Source: Liopterus haemorrhoidalis
Taxonomy: Eukaryota > Arthropoda > Insecta > Coleoptera > Dytiscidae
DNA length: 64,000 nucleotides
Assembly: GCA_963971575.1 (NCBI GenBank)
Contig: OZ020622.1
Span: 30,410,301 to 30,474,300, forward strand
Reading direction: 5' to 3'
Shown here: positions 1 to 9,755 of the stretch, piece after piece
How the letters are laid out: each line of letters starts with the position of its first letter
Numbering within the stretch: the stretch's first letter is position 1
The notes under the pieces: model-generated
Databases searched by the model: none
What the model was told of the DNA's origin: nothing
The model's input: the letters and a program-made list of their open reading frames with translations, nothing else
Program-made: the position numbers and the translations under genes

Positions 1-850
1 GCAGTGCTTACTAATTCGGTAACCTGTGGGACAAAGAACGCAATGTAGAATAGACATTTTCTTGGAGGGGGGGGTCATCCAATAAAAAGAAAAATGTGTC
101 CCTTACAAACGTGTTTTATGAGTGTTTTGGGTGGCTCAAGGTCAGGACCCCCTCGGGTGCGCGTTTTTAACAAACACTGTGTTTCTCACATGATGATATA
201 ACAATACGATAAAATACACTTATTATACATAAAAATGAGGATACTAAGAGCTTTGGTTTAATAACCTACATGCAATTTAAGAAAATATGTATATAAATCT
301 TCGATATCTTTCGAAAAATCAATCTGCTCAATATAAGGTAATTTGAAATTCTTTTCAAAAACTTAATCAAACTGCAATAGAAACTTGATCCTATCGCGTT
401 TTCACGGTTTTATAACTAGGATCAAAAACCCTTTTATAACCACCCATGTACCTGTGTATCTGTATGGAAGAAATTGCGGCTAAAAGGCTTAAATTAGGCA
501 CTTTTTTTAAATTCTTATCAAATTCATCATTTTTAATATAATCTTAAATTTTACTATCCATTTAGTAAATAATATTAAATGCGAAAGTTTCAATGTCACC
601 CTGGAGGTATTTCGCCAACTCGTTACCACTTCAGGTAGGTTCCTTTCAATTTTTCTGTTATAGGAAAATTAAGGTAATTTGAGATTCCTCTCAAAAGCTT
701 TATCAAACCATAAAAGAAATATCTTCAAGCCTATCACCTTCTCAGGATTTTTCTTTCATTTGTCATATTGCTCGCAACTGGTCTAAAAGAGGGACTTAAC
801 ATGTCGAACGTAAATAATAACATATTTGAACGAAATGAAGACCTTTTGAC
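1..850. repeat. AT-rich repeat-like flank, no gene
   Basis: No coding region is supported here. Two diverged copies of one roughly 75-base sequence lie at 335-407 and 671-747, both opening AAGGTAATTTGA and running to a CTATC...TC(A)CGG-like end, 336 bases apart. This suggests an old tandem or satellite-like sequence next to the 132-bp array. The family is not recognised. Confidence 0.4.
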
Positions 851-2117
851 CCCAATTATTATGCAAAATGTATTTGGGAGAGGTGACTACCTTTGAAACA
901 GGCCAAACTTACAATCGCTTCGCACATATTGCCCGCAATGCGTCGTGAAAACGGACCTAGCATGTCGAATATTATCGGAGACCTAAATTATAATGAAAAA
1001 TGTATTTGGGCGAAGTGACTACCTTTGAAACAGGCCAATCTTACAATCGCTTCGTACATATTGCCCGCAACTCGTCGTGAAAACGGACCTAGCATGTCAA
1101 ATTTTATTGGAGACGTAAATTATAATTCAAAATATATTTGGGCGAAGTGACTACCTTTGAAACAGGCCAATCTTACAATCGCTTCGTACATATTGCCCGC
1201 AACTCGTCGTGAAAACGGACCTAGCATGTTAAATTTTATTGGAGACCTAAATTATAATGAAAAATGTATTTGGGCGAAGTGACTACCTTTGAAACAGGCC
1301 AATCTTACAATCGCTTCGTACATATTGCCCGCAACTCGTCGTGAAAACGGACCTAGCATGTCAAATTTTATTGGAGACGTAAATTATAATTCAAAATATA
1401 TTTGGGCGAAGTGACTACCTTTGAAACAGGCCAATCTTACAATCGCTTCGTACATATTGCCCGCAACTCGTCGTGAAAACGGACCTAGCATGTCAAATTT
1501 TATTGGAGACGTAAATTATAATTCAAAATATATTTGGGCGAAGTGACTACCTTTGAAACAGGCCAATCTTACAATCGCTTCGTACATATTGCCCGCAACT
1601 CGTCGTGAAAACGGACCTAGCATGTCAAATTTTATTGGAGACGTAAATTATAATTCAAAATATATTTGGGCGAAGTGACTACCTTTGAAACAGGCCAATC
1701 TTACAATCGCTTCGTACATATTGCCCGCAACTCGTCGTGAAAACGGACCTAGCATGTCAAATTTTATTGGAGACGTAAATTATAATTCAAAATATATTTG
1801 GGCGAAGTGACTACCTTTGAAACAGGCCAATCTTACAATCGCTTCGTACATATTGCCCGCAACTCGTCGTGAAAACGGACCTAGCATGTCGAGTTTTATC
1901 GGAGACCTAAATTATAATTCAAAATATATTTGGGCGAAGTGACTACCTTTGAAACAGGCCAATATTACAATCGCTTCGTACATATTGCCCGCAACGCGTC
2001 ATGAAAACGGACCTAGCATGTCGAGTTTTATCGGAGACCTAAATTATAATGCAAAATGTTTTTGGGCGAAGTGACTACCTTTGAAACAGGCCAATCTTAC
2101 AATCGCTTCGTACATAT
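851..2117. repeat. 132-bp satellite array, about 9.5 copies
   Basis: The anchor GTGACTACCTTTGAAACAGG recurs at 883, 1015, 1147, 1279, 1411, 1543, 1675, 1807, 1939 and 2071, exactly 132 bases apart. Copies in the middle (about 1147-1900) are nearly identical, while the first and last copies carry more substitutions, as expected when array centres are homogenised by unequal exchange. The last copy is cut after about 47 bases by the provirus LTR at 2118. No open frame is supported, so this is non-coding tandem DNA. Confidence 0.95.
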
Positions 2118-3032
2118 TGTCACGGGTCAGACTGTTTGGGGGTTATCAGGTGCGGTTAGTTGACGGTATACTGGTTACCACGAGGGGAGTTGATTAGTAA
2201 AAGTTTATTTGATAATAATAATTCCCTACTATCAGGATGATAAGGACTGTGGTCAGGATAGTGATGATACCGCCGTATATAAAATTTCGGAACATTTAGA
2301 ATGTTAAGAGATGCATGCGAGAGGATTTGGAGTCTGACTCTGACTTGTGTTCAAGGACTGTGGTAGGTAGAGTAAAGAACTAGAGTTAAACACTTAAGTT
2401 TGTAATTATAAAAATAATATTAAATGATTACAATACAAGTAATTCTAAGTGCATCTTATTTAAACACCTACAGTTAAGTTAATGGCATAACTAAACCTAT
2501 TTCAAACATTAAACAATGATTATTCTTTAAACATTAGATACAGTTAATTATTTCCAGAGAACTAACCAACAAATAGAGTTCACCTCAGAGAGTATATTTT
2601 ATTTTAATAAAGTATTAAATATAACTTACATCTTTGACATGGTGAATCAACGAACGAACACTACGGAGTACTTCTATAAAACAACTGATGATCTCTTTAT
2701 TTTAGGTCCCGTTTTGAAACGTGAAAAAATAAGTTGTACGCGTTATAAATTTTCCAGTTGGTTTTAAGAGACGTAAATGAGGTTTTCTATATGGTTTCCG
2801 ATTACTTCATTTTTCTTTGTTTTAAGAAAATTTATATATCCGTTTATTGTCATTACACACACTCTAATGATGTCATTCCTTATCAGTTTTATAATTATTA
2901 TTTTAGAATGTACATTTTATAAATTCGGGAATTGGCCCGTCAACATAACAATAGCATATCTGATTTTACTTTATATTGATTCCGTTTGTGTAATCTCACA
3001 AAGAGATTTAGATTTTTTCCATGTACGTGACA
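2118..3032 (-). repeat. 3' LTR of the old provirus
   Basis: 915 bases starting TGTCACGGGTCAGACTG and ending TACGTGACA, with the 7-base inverted ends TGTCACG/CGTGACA. It aligns over its whole length with 30504-31412 in the same orientation, with visible substitutions and small indels. It interrupts the last satellite monomer. The open frame at 2777-3142 lies mostly in LTR sequence and is not called as a gene. Confidence 0.9.
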
Positions 3033-3046
3033 TTACTCCCTCCTTC
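3033..3046 (-). promoter_or_regulatory. Polypurine tract of the old provirus
   Basis: On the minus strand GAAGGAGGGAGTAA lies directly before the 3' LTR start TGTCACG. This is the expected place and composition for the plus-strand DNA primer of a retroelement. It confirms minus-strand orientation and fixes the LTR boundary. Confidence 0.75.
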
Positions 3047-3147
3047 AAAGCCATGGTCCCACATGGCTCAATTTTAAAAGAAAATACTAATTTTGAAAAA
3101 ATGGAAAATAAACAGTTTGATGTTCACTGGAAAAATTGTTAAAACTT

Positions 3148-4518
3148 TTATTGAAACTTTGGACGGTCACTACTTCCGCTGCCATGTCTACTTGCGATAC
3201 TTGGAGGTATCGGAGTGAGATAAGCGTTTTCCGGTAAATTAAAAGGAGTAGGTGCCGGTCTTCTGTTAAAAATTACAGGTGGATTCATTACAGGTTGATT
3301 TATTGTTCTATTACTTTCGATTCTTCGAAAAGAGATCGTTTGTTCTAAATTCCTAACTCCTGCTTTTTTGAACACGTACACGAACATGGCTGCGAAAATA
3401 GTGTTACAAACAATTACAATTATCGTCAAAGTGTATACGAAGATATTTATTTCAACATCTTTAGTTTCTGATTTGACTGCTTTAATATTTATAGCTTTAT
3501 CCAATATTCCAGTGTTGGGAAATTTTTGACATCATACGGTGGTATAACCAGTCCTTTTTTATCCATGCGGCTGGAACAATTCTTTTTATGTCCAATTTCG
3601 TATTTCTATCTATGCATGAAAAATCAGGTTGTATATTTTCTGAATTTACTAGTATAATCTTACATTCGCACGGTAGCCTAACGTCCAGTGCTCCATAGTC
3701 TACTGTAATATTGTACTTTGTAATTTTACCATTACAACTAATTTCAAAATTATGTTTGATATTTGTTAATATGAAATTATTTGAGGTTAATTTTGTTATT
3801 ATCTTGTTTTCAACCTCAGATTCTCTACATTTAATAGGACAAATCTTAGCCAGATTTTCCGCGCTCCCTTCGTGTAACACTGCCTTTGAGCACAAAATAC
3901 CTATTATGTTATTACCATAGTCGCTATTAAATGGGCATAGTTCATCTTTATACGGATTACATTGCAATGAAAAAATATTTTTTTCTTCCTTGGACAACCA
4001 GGAGACTACTGCTAAATCTAGTTGGTTTGAATCTACGCTACATGTCAGTTCCTCCTAAGCAAGTGGTATGGGTACAAAATTAAGAAGTTTAATTCTATCA
4101 ATGAGTTTTCGCACAATTGGTATATGAAGAGGTAATAAAATTGTCTTGACGTAATTTTCGCTTTAAATATATTATACTCATGATTGATTGCAAACATTTT
4201 TTGATATAGTTTCGTGATATTAACTGAAAAGACCACCTTGCTAGTTGGCCATCTTAAGACAGGATATTTTGATCAATTATCCAGTGTTTAATTTCGATTT
4301 CCAATTTTCTAAATTTGGCTAAGAATTGACATTCTATATTATATTGGTTGCATTGGACATTAGGGCACAATGTTGTATTAAAACAACTCAAAAAATATAG
4401 GTAGTGCCGTTTCATAAGGTACAATGTCGGGTAGTTCTCTGAAGTAGACCCCTGACGATATTTCGAACTTCTCTGCTATGACACAGAGTATTATTATAAT
4501 GATACTTATTTGATTCTT
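3148..4518 (-). pseudogene. env2: second envelope-like gene (broken)
   Basis: Downstream paralogue of env1. Pieces are readable at 4236-4045, 3997-3497 and 3504-3148. Shared landmarks with env1 are a CxPYxDxLC block, a C(P/S)xxC pair, GA/SL..(R/K)LPC.C, an IP/VPA.W block, a C-terminal membrane segment (about 3450-3380) and a short Pro-rich tail. Compared with the plus-strand copy at 25584 the start codon is AAG instead of ATG (4518-4516), about 240 bases are missing near 4150, and frames are shifted. Unlike env1 I see no furin-like site followed by a fusion-peptide-like stretch. It is probably a membrane glycoprotein of the baculovirus-F/errantivirus envelope type by homology to env1. Its function is not known. 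Confidence 0.65.
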
Positions 4519-4660
4519 TTTAAAATCGACCTCTAGACAAAAGCGTAATTTTATTTCTCTAGCCTTCCGATGGCTTTCTTTAGAAATCTTTTTTTTTTTT
4601 TTTTAATTTTACTCTCGGCTTAATTATAAATTCTACTTCGTACACAATATTCTAACTTTT

Positions 4661-4726
4661 ATTTCAACTCTTATTTTCAATTATTTCAACTCTCATTCTC
4701 AATTATTTCAATTCTTATTCTCAATT
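4661..4726 (-). repeat. Three 22-bp repeats between env1 and env2
   Basis: Three consecutive 22-base units, each ATTTCAA(C/T)TCT(T/C)ATT(T/C)TCAATT on the plus strand, fill part of the 349-base gap between the env1 stop and the env2 start. The same repeat block is present in the inverted copy (about 25381-25450), so it belongs to the element and is not a local expansion. A role as leader or splice-region spacer for env2 is only a guess. Confidence 0.7.
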
Positions 4727-4867
4727 ACTGAATACTTTAATCTTAACAACAACTACAGTTACCTTAACTGTAGATACCTAGGTATTCTTCACGGAAAATA
4801 GTTGACGTTGGGCCATCCGTCAACCAACTTCGGAAACCGCTTCTTGCGAGTCGTGTGAGGGAGTCAA

Positions 4868-7130
4868 CTATTCCGGGCTATGTTCCCGATCAACCCTTGT
4901 TCCGGATTTGGGTTGTCCGTGTCCAACCTTTATTATTTTTACAATATGGGTTGATCCGCCGTGGATCCTTAATGTGCCGAGTTTTTCGTGTGGTTCTTCG
5001 TCGTCCTCTTCTTCCCTTAGAGGTATTTCTTGTGATTCGTCTTTTTCTTGTCTTTGATTGTCCTCGCTATTGTTAGGGTTTGTGAATTGTTTGTTACTTC
5101 TCGACCTTCTTGTTAGTTTATATCCTCTGTAGATATTATAGAAGAGATATGTTATGACCAACAGAATGATTATCATTAGTGTTAGAATCAATGGTGTGTG
5201 GTCTGTTTTGCAAGCTATATTTGATTGTGCAAGCGGTATTATAGCTGTTGAAGCCATTGGTATTACCGCTGCTAGAGCTGGGGCTGCGTATACGGGGCGT
5301 CTGTTGTATATTATTTTAATAAGCATTATGGTTAGTATAGCGTTCCATATGAATAGAATTGTGTTGCTATGGTGTCCATAATGATCTGCATATGTTCTTG
5401 CGTTGTCTATTAAATCTGAAACTTCGTTGAATGTGTCGAATTTTGTTCTCTCCGTCGCTATTGATAAGTTTAGATGTGGGACATGAAATGTCCAATTTTT
5501 GTTTAGATATTCTGATAGATTTTTATATTCTGGATGTCTGTCTGTATCCGCCTTAAAATGAAGACTTTTCAGATTCGTCCAGGATGCTGGGATTACATGG
5601 ATTGTTTCCAATTCTTGAACAGCATTGTCAGCGCACGGAAGTCTTGCTGGTATTATCCTTCTATTTTCAACGTACAAAGAACAGTTACAGGGTAGTTTGA
5701 GTTGTAACGACCCAGGCTGTCCTATATATTTATCTTAAATTTTTATCTTTTTGTTCAGACATCTAATAAATGAGTCATTTTTGAGATGTGTTATCAAATA
5801 GGTGTCTTCGCTAATTTCGCTGATGACTAATGCTGTTGACGAGTGACATCTAAAACTGCAGTGTTGTCTCAGTTCTTCTACGGTGGCACCCAAGTACATT
5901 TTGAATGCACACAACGGACCATATGTGGCGTCTGTTGCAAATCTTATATTTAGCATATACTTATTACACTTAGTATATAGCAGAGTCTATCTTGGTAAGG
6001 TTTACATTGATGCAAACCAGCTCCTTGTATAGGTCTAGTGCTTGTACCGTCTTCTGCTAAGTACATATGATCGTGCATTAGTGTACACGTATAATGGTAC
6101 CAGGCGAAAGGTGTTGACTGAAGCTCTACTAGTTTCCAATTCTTCGTCACTTGAGTTATTGGTATTTTAATATGAACTGTTATTGTTTTCTGGCTAATTG
6201 CACAGTCAACTATTGGCAATTTATAATACCTCGAAATTTGATTTATAGGTACTGCTAACTTCATCCCAATTCTTTTCAGGTTCAAGGATAACTTTCTCAG
6301 GTCGGAATAGAGTACGGGGGGTGTTATTGTTGTAATAGGGATATTCTTGTTTTTGCAGGATGTTAGGATCTGGGTTTGTTTTAAGTAGGATAATATTTGA
6401 GCTGTTCTTTTGTAGCTGTTAGCTTTTGTCAGCATTATTTGTTTTGTTAACCATTTTGTGTCACTCTTTTCGTTGGCTATTTCTAGTCCAAGGTCTGGAA
6501 GTTCTTTGATTCTCGACTCAATTTGTTGAACTGTTTCCGTAACCTTTTTATCATATGTTTATAATCATCATGAAGTCCGAGTTTCAGTTTGTCTACTTGT
6601 TGTTGTAACTTATCATCCCTTACGACAATATCATCTACTTTCTCTTGTGTGGCTACCCCGCAGCACCAGTTGAAAGCATCTCCAATGAAATCTAATGCTC
6701 TCTTTTTTCTATACGCTTGCTCTTCTATCTCTTTTTCTTTTACTTCTCCGGTGTAACTGAAGGCCGCAGTAACATTTTCTGTTGTCATAATTATTAAGCT
6801 TGGGTCGAGTACGTTCTGAAATTCGTCTAGGGCCTTGACCGTTGAGAGGGAAAGGTCGCTGAGCTGCTCTGCCATGCTGCACTCCACTGAATCTAGTCCT
6901 GGGTCTGATGTATGAATTGTGTTTCGGTTTAATGGCTATTTGCAGAACCGTGCGGTGAAGGCATCTTCGTCTTCGGTATATCTTGGGGTTAACCAGGCGC
7001 CGCTGTACGTTAATGGAATAGAGGCCTCGTACCCCACTCTGTCTGGGAGTTTCTTCCAATACGCTCCTGCTACTATTTTGGTTGGGATCTCTGCGTGTAT
7101 GTGGGATGTAAGCAAGCACAGCAATAGCAA
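4868..7130 (-). pseudogene. env1: fusion-type envelope gene (broken)
   Basis: The start at 7130 gives a signal peptide (Leu-rich, cut near HAEIP). A basic cleavage motif RKKR is followed by the hydrophobic stretch ALDFIGDAFNWCCGVAT, like the furin site plus fusion peptide of baculovirus F and errantivirus envelopes. Cys-rich blocks follow, then membrane segments (about 5350-5100) and an acidic cytoplasmic tail. Breaks in this copy: a TAG at 6938-6936, a 29-base deletion near 6560 shifting the frame relative to the other copy, a short insertion near 5960, and a TAA at 5737-5735. It is placed downstream of pol as expected for a spliced env. This copy cannot make a full protein. Confidence 0.8.
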
Positions 7131-7475
7131 TCTAGAATTTACAAAATGTTAATATTTTTGTATAGGGCTATAGTAAGATCGTCTATCCCTCTTAATGCGT
7201 TTTTAGGCCAATTTCTAGATAATTACGAAAAACCAAAATGAGTTCCGGATCACGTTTATTTCTAAATTTCGATTATCGTGTATAATTTCTTATTTTAAAA
7301 TTGGTTCAGATTATTATATGGAAATTAATTATTATTATTTCTATTTAGGCAAGGGAGTACATTATTATTTAAGTTTTATTATTATGTATGAGAATTTGCG
7401 TTTACTTTATTTTTTCATGTGTGTAGCCTTCTTTTATTTGATATAAACGAAAAGTAAACGAGTTCAATTATGTAT

Positions 7476-7682
7476 TTATGTTATTCGTTTCTTAAATTTT
7501 GCACGTTTTACCTTTTGTTTTTTATTTTTGCTTGTTTTGTTTTTTTTTTTTTCCTTTATGATGCCTAATCCAGCCTCCCATATGGCATCCGCCATATTTT
7601 CATCAGCTTTCTCTTTAGACGGGAATGCCCCATACCGGGGGTAGTGTCTACGGAGGACAATTTTGACAAAACAAATCAACAA
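7476..7682 (-). CDS. Small Lys-rich ORF upstream of env1, uncertain
   Basis: 68 codons with a strongly basic tail of many Lys residues, in the AT-rich region between the pol end and env1. No family is recognised and the run of T/A in the DNA could produce such a frame by chance. The surrounding bases 7131-7475 hold nothing else that I can support. Confidence 0.2.
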   Translation of the reverse strand: MLICFVKIVLRRHYPRYGAFPSKEKADENMADAIWEAGLGIIKEKKKNKTSKNKKQKVKRAKFKKRIT

Positions 7683-7813
7683 TTCTTTTATTATTATTTT
7701 TTTTTTTCTTTTTTAGGAAACGAGTAACATTGATTAGGTGGGGAAAAGATACGCTTATTGTTTTTATATTGTTTATTGTTAACCAAACTATTTGTATTTA
7801 ATAAAACATGTTT

Positions 7814-8125
7814 TTATGTAAGATCTATAAAAAAAATTCCTTTTATGTCAGGCCGTGGTGAGGCCGTTTGTTTGCGGTGTTCCTGCTCCCAAAAATTTTT
7901 TAAGGGTTCGTGTATTGTTAGGGATTTGTTATTATAGATGCAGCCTAAGTTTTTGCAGATTATTATTCCTGCCAAGTTATAAGAAGGGGCCAGAATGATG
8001 AATCTAATGCTTCTACATCCGGGACAGGTGTAGGGTATTGTCGGACACGTGTAGCTCATTTGGCAATATGGGCAGCGTATTGCCCTACACGATGAGATAA
8101 CGTTTCTGTAACAATTATTATACAT
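7814..8125 (-). CDS. Small Cys-rich (zinc-ribbon-like) ORF between pol and env
   Basis: 103 codons, uninterrupted. It contains two CxxC knuckles, CPYC and CPGC, about 13 residues apart, plus further Cys residues, which is the pattern of a treble-clef or ribbon zinc site. It lies just after the integrase C-terminal region and before env1, where some retroviruses and gypsy elements carry accessory ORFs. It stays open although the genes on both sides are broken, but at this length that could be chance. No family recognised. Confidence 0.4.
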   Translation of the reverse strand: MYNNCYRNVISSCRAIRCPYCQMSYTCPTIPYTCPGCRSIRFIILAPSYNLAGIIICKNLGCIYNNKSLTIHEPLKNFWEQEHRKQTASPRPDIKGIFFIDLT

Positions 8126-8149
8126 ATTTTATTGTTTATTCGCGTCTGT

Positions 8150-9456
8150 TAATGTACTTTCGGATTCCTCGGGCCAAGCTTCGTGATAGGGTTGCATTCT
8201 CTTTACGTGGACGGTTTCTGTTTTTTTACTTTTTCCGGTTCCCCGTTTAATTACGTAATTTAGGTTAGAAATTTTCTTAACAATTTCGTATGGTAATATA
8301 CTTATATTACCAATTAAGCATAAGTTTATCGCTTTTGCCTACTACGCGTTTCGGTGTATAAACTCTGGCTTTTTGACCTACTTCATAATTCACTTCTCTA
8401 TGTTTCCCGTCATAACGCTTTTTGTCCTTTACTTGTTTCGATTTTATTTTATCTTTTGCAATCTCTCTTAGTTTTTTCATTTCGTCGAGAGTTCTCTTTA
8501 CATTCTCAATTTGGACATTTTTATTTAATTGCGCTTCTGATGGTAATATAGGGTCCCTACCGTAAACTAGTTTAAAAGGCGACATTTGTGTTGTCTCTTG
8601 TACTGCCGTGTTATACGCGAATTAGAGTAGGTGTAAATTTTCGTCCCAATTGGACTGGTCTGTATTCGTGTATAGACTTATCATATCGGCTAGTGTTTTA
8701 TAAAATCTTTCTGTTAAACCGTTTGTTTGTGGGTGATAGCTGGTTGTAAACGCACTGTTGATACCTAAGCATTGTAATAGCTTGGCTAATAGTTCTGATT
8801 TAAAAACTTTTCCATGTCTACATATTATTTGTTCTACTATGAATTTCGCGACCGGTTCTGCTTTTGCTGAAGGCAAAGCTCTTACTTCCACCCATCGCGT
8901 TGCATAATCTGTTGCGCCAACAATGTTGTTTTTTCCCGATTTTCTACGTTTAAAAGGGCCTAGCAGGTCGATACCGACTCTCTCGAAAAGGTCTCCGACT
9001 TTGATTGGTCTTAGTAATCCCGACGGTCTTAAATTTGTTGGACTTTTTCGGGCTTGGCAATCTTGACAACTTTTCACGTATTTTTCTACATCTTTCTGCA
9101 TCTTTTCTCAAAAATATCTATCTCTAATTCTGTTAAAAGTTTTATTGAACCCTAGATGACACGATAATGGCTCATTGTGACACGCGTAAAGTATTTCTGT
9201 CTTTAAATGTTTTGGAATAACTAGTAATTTGTCGTTACCATCTAATATCGTGTTTGTTTTATACAAAATATTATTTACGATTTCAAATATTTGTGCCCTT
9301 TTTTGTAAACCTATTGTTCCAAAATGTTTATCTTTAATTGCATTGATAATTTCTATTATTTCATTGTCTTTTTCCTGCTCGATTTTTATATCGAAGTCAT
9401 CTATTGCGCAGGCAGGTATTGTATTGGGTTTAATTTCATGTTCTTTAGTTTAATAT
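8150..9456 (-). pseudogene. Integrase part of pol, old provirus (broken)
   Basis: Minus-strand integrase of Ty3/gypsy type. A zinc-finger tail (KSCQDCQARK), the first catalytic Asp region (GIDLLGPF), the SYHPQTNGLTER block with the catalytic Glu, and a C-terminal SPFKLVYGRDP domain are readable at 9101-8622 and 8585-8307, and a frameshifted tail reaches about 8150. After CRHG the text jumps directly to KVFKSEL, so the short block that normally holds the second catalytic Asp (the SDRG-type motif) is missing. A stop lies near 9102. The right-hand end joins LINE C near 9457. It cannot be active. Confidence 0.85.
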
Positions 9457-9650
9457 ATAATATAATTTATTCCCATTAGTTAAATATAGTACAGTTATCT
9501 ACATTAATCTTAATTCTAGTTGAAAGTACATATAGTAATAATACATAATATTTTGGAATAGTGCACCCAATAAGAGTATTATCTTGTGGTGGGGCACTTA
9601 CTAGCTATTTAATAATGACTATTCATCATGAGTACATATATTGGCAATAT
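9457..9650. other. Unassigned stretch between integrase and LINE C tail
   Basis: About 190 AT-rich bases lie between the last recognisable pol codon on the minus strand and the TTTATTTATTTA tract that ends LINE C. I could not find a target duplication joining the two sides. It may be a 3' extension of LINE C, a small extra insertion, or diverged pol linker. Confidence 0.4.
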
Positions 9651-9755
9651 TTTTTTATTTATTTATTTATTTATTTTTTTAAATTTATTTATTTTACATT
9701 AGGTGCTATATATTTACGTTTCAAATATGATGTTTTGATTTATTTTTTGTTTAAT

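Noticed and set aside
851..2117. Regularly spaced repeats as a CRISPR array
   Set aside because: 132-base units are contiguous with no unique spacers, in eukaryotic DNA; this is satellite.
2777..3142. 121-codon plus-strand frame
   Set aside because: It consists mostly of LTR sequence, antisense to the element, with hydrophobic low-complexity text.
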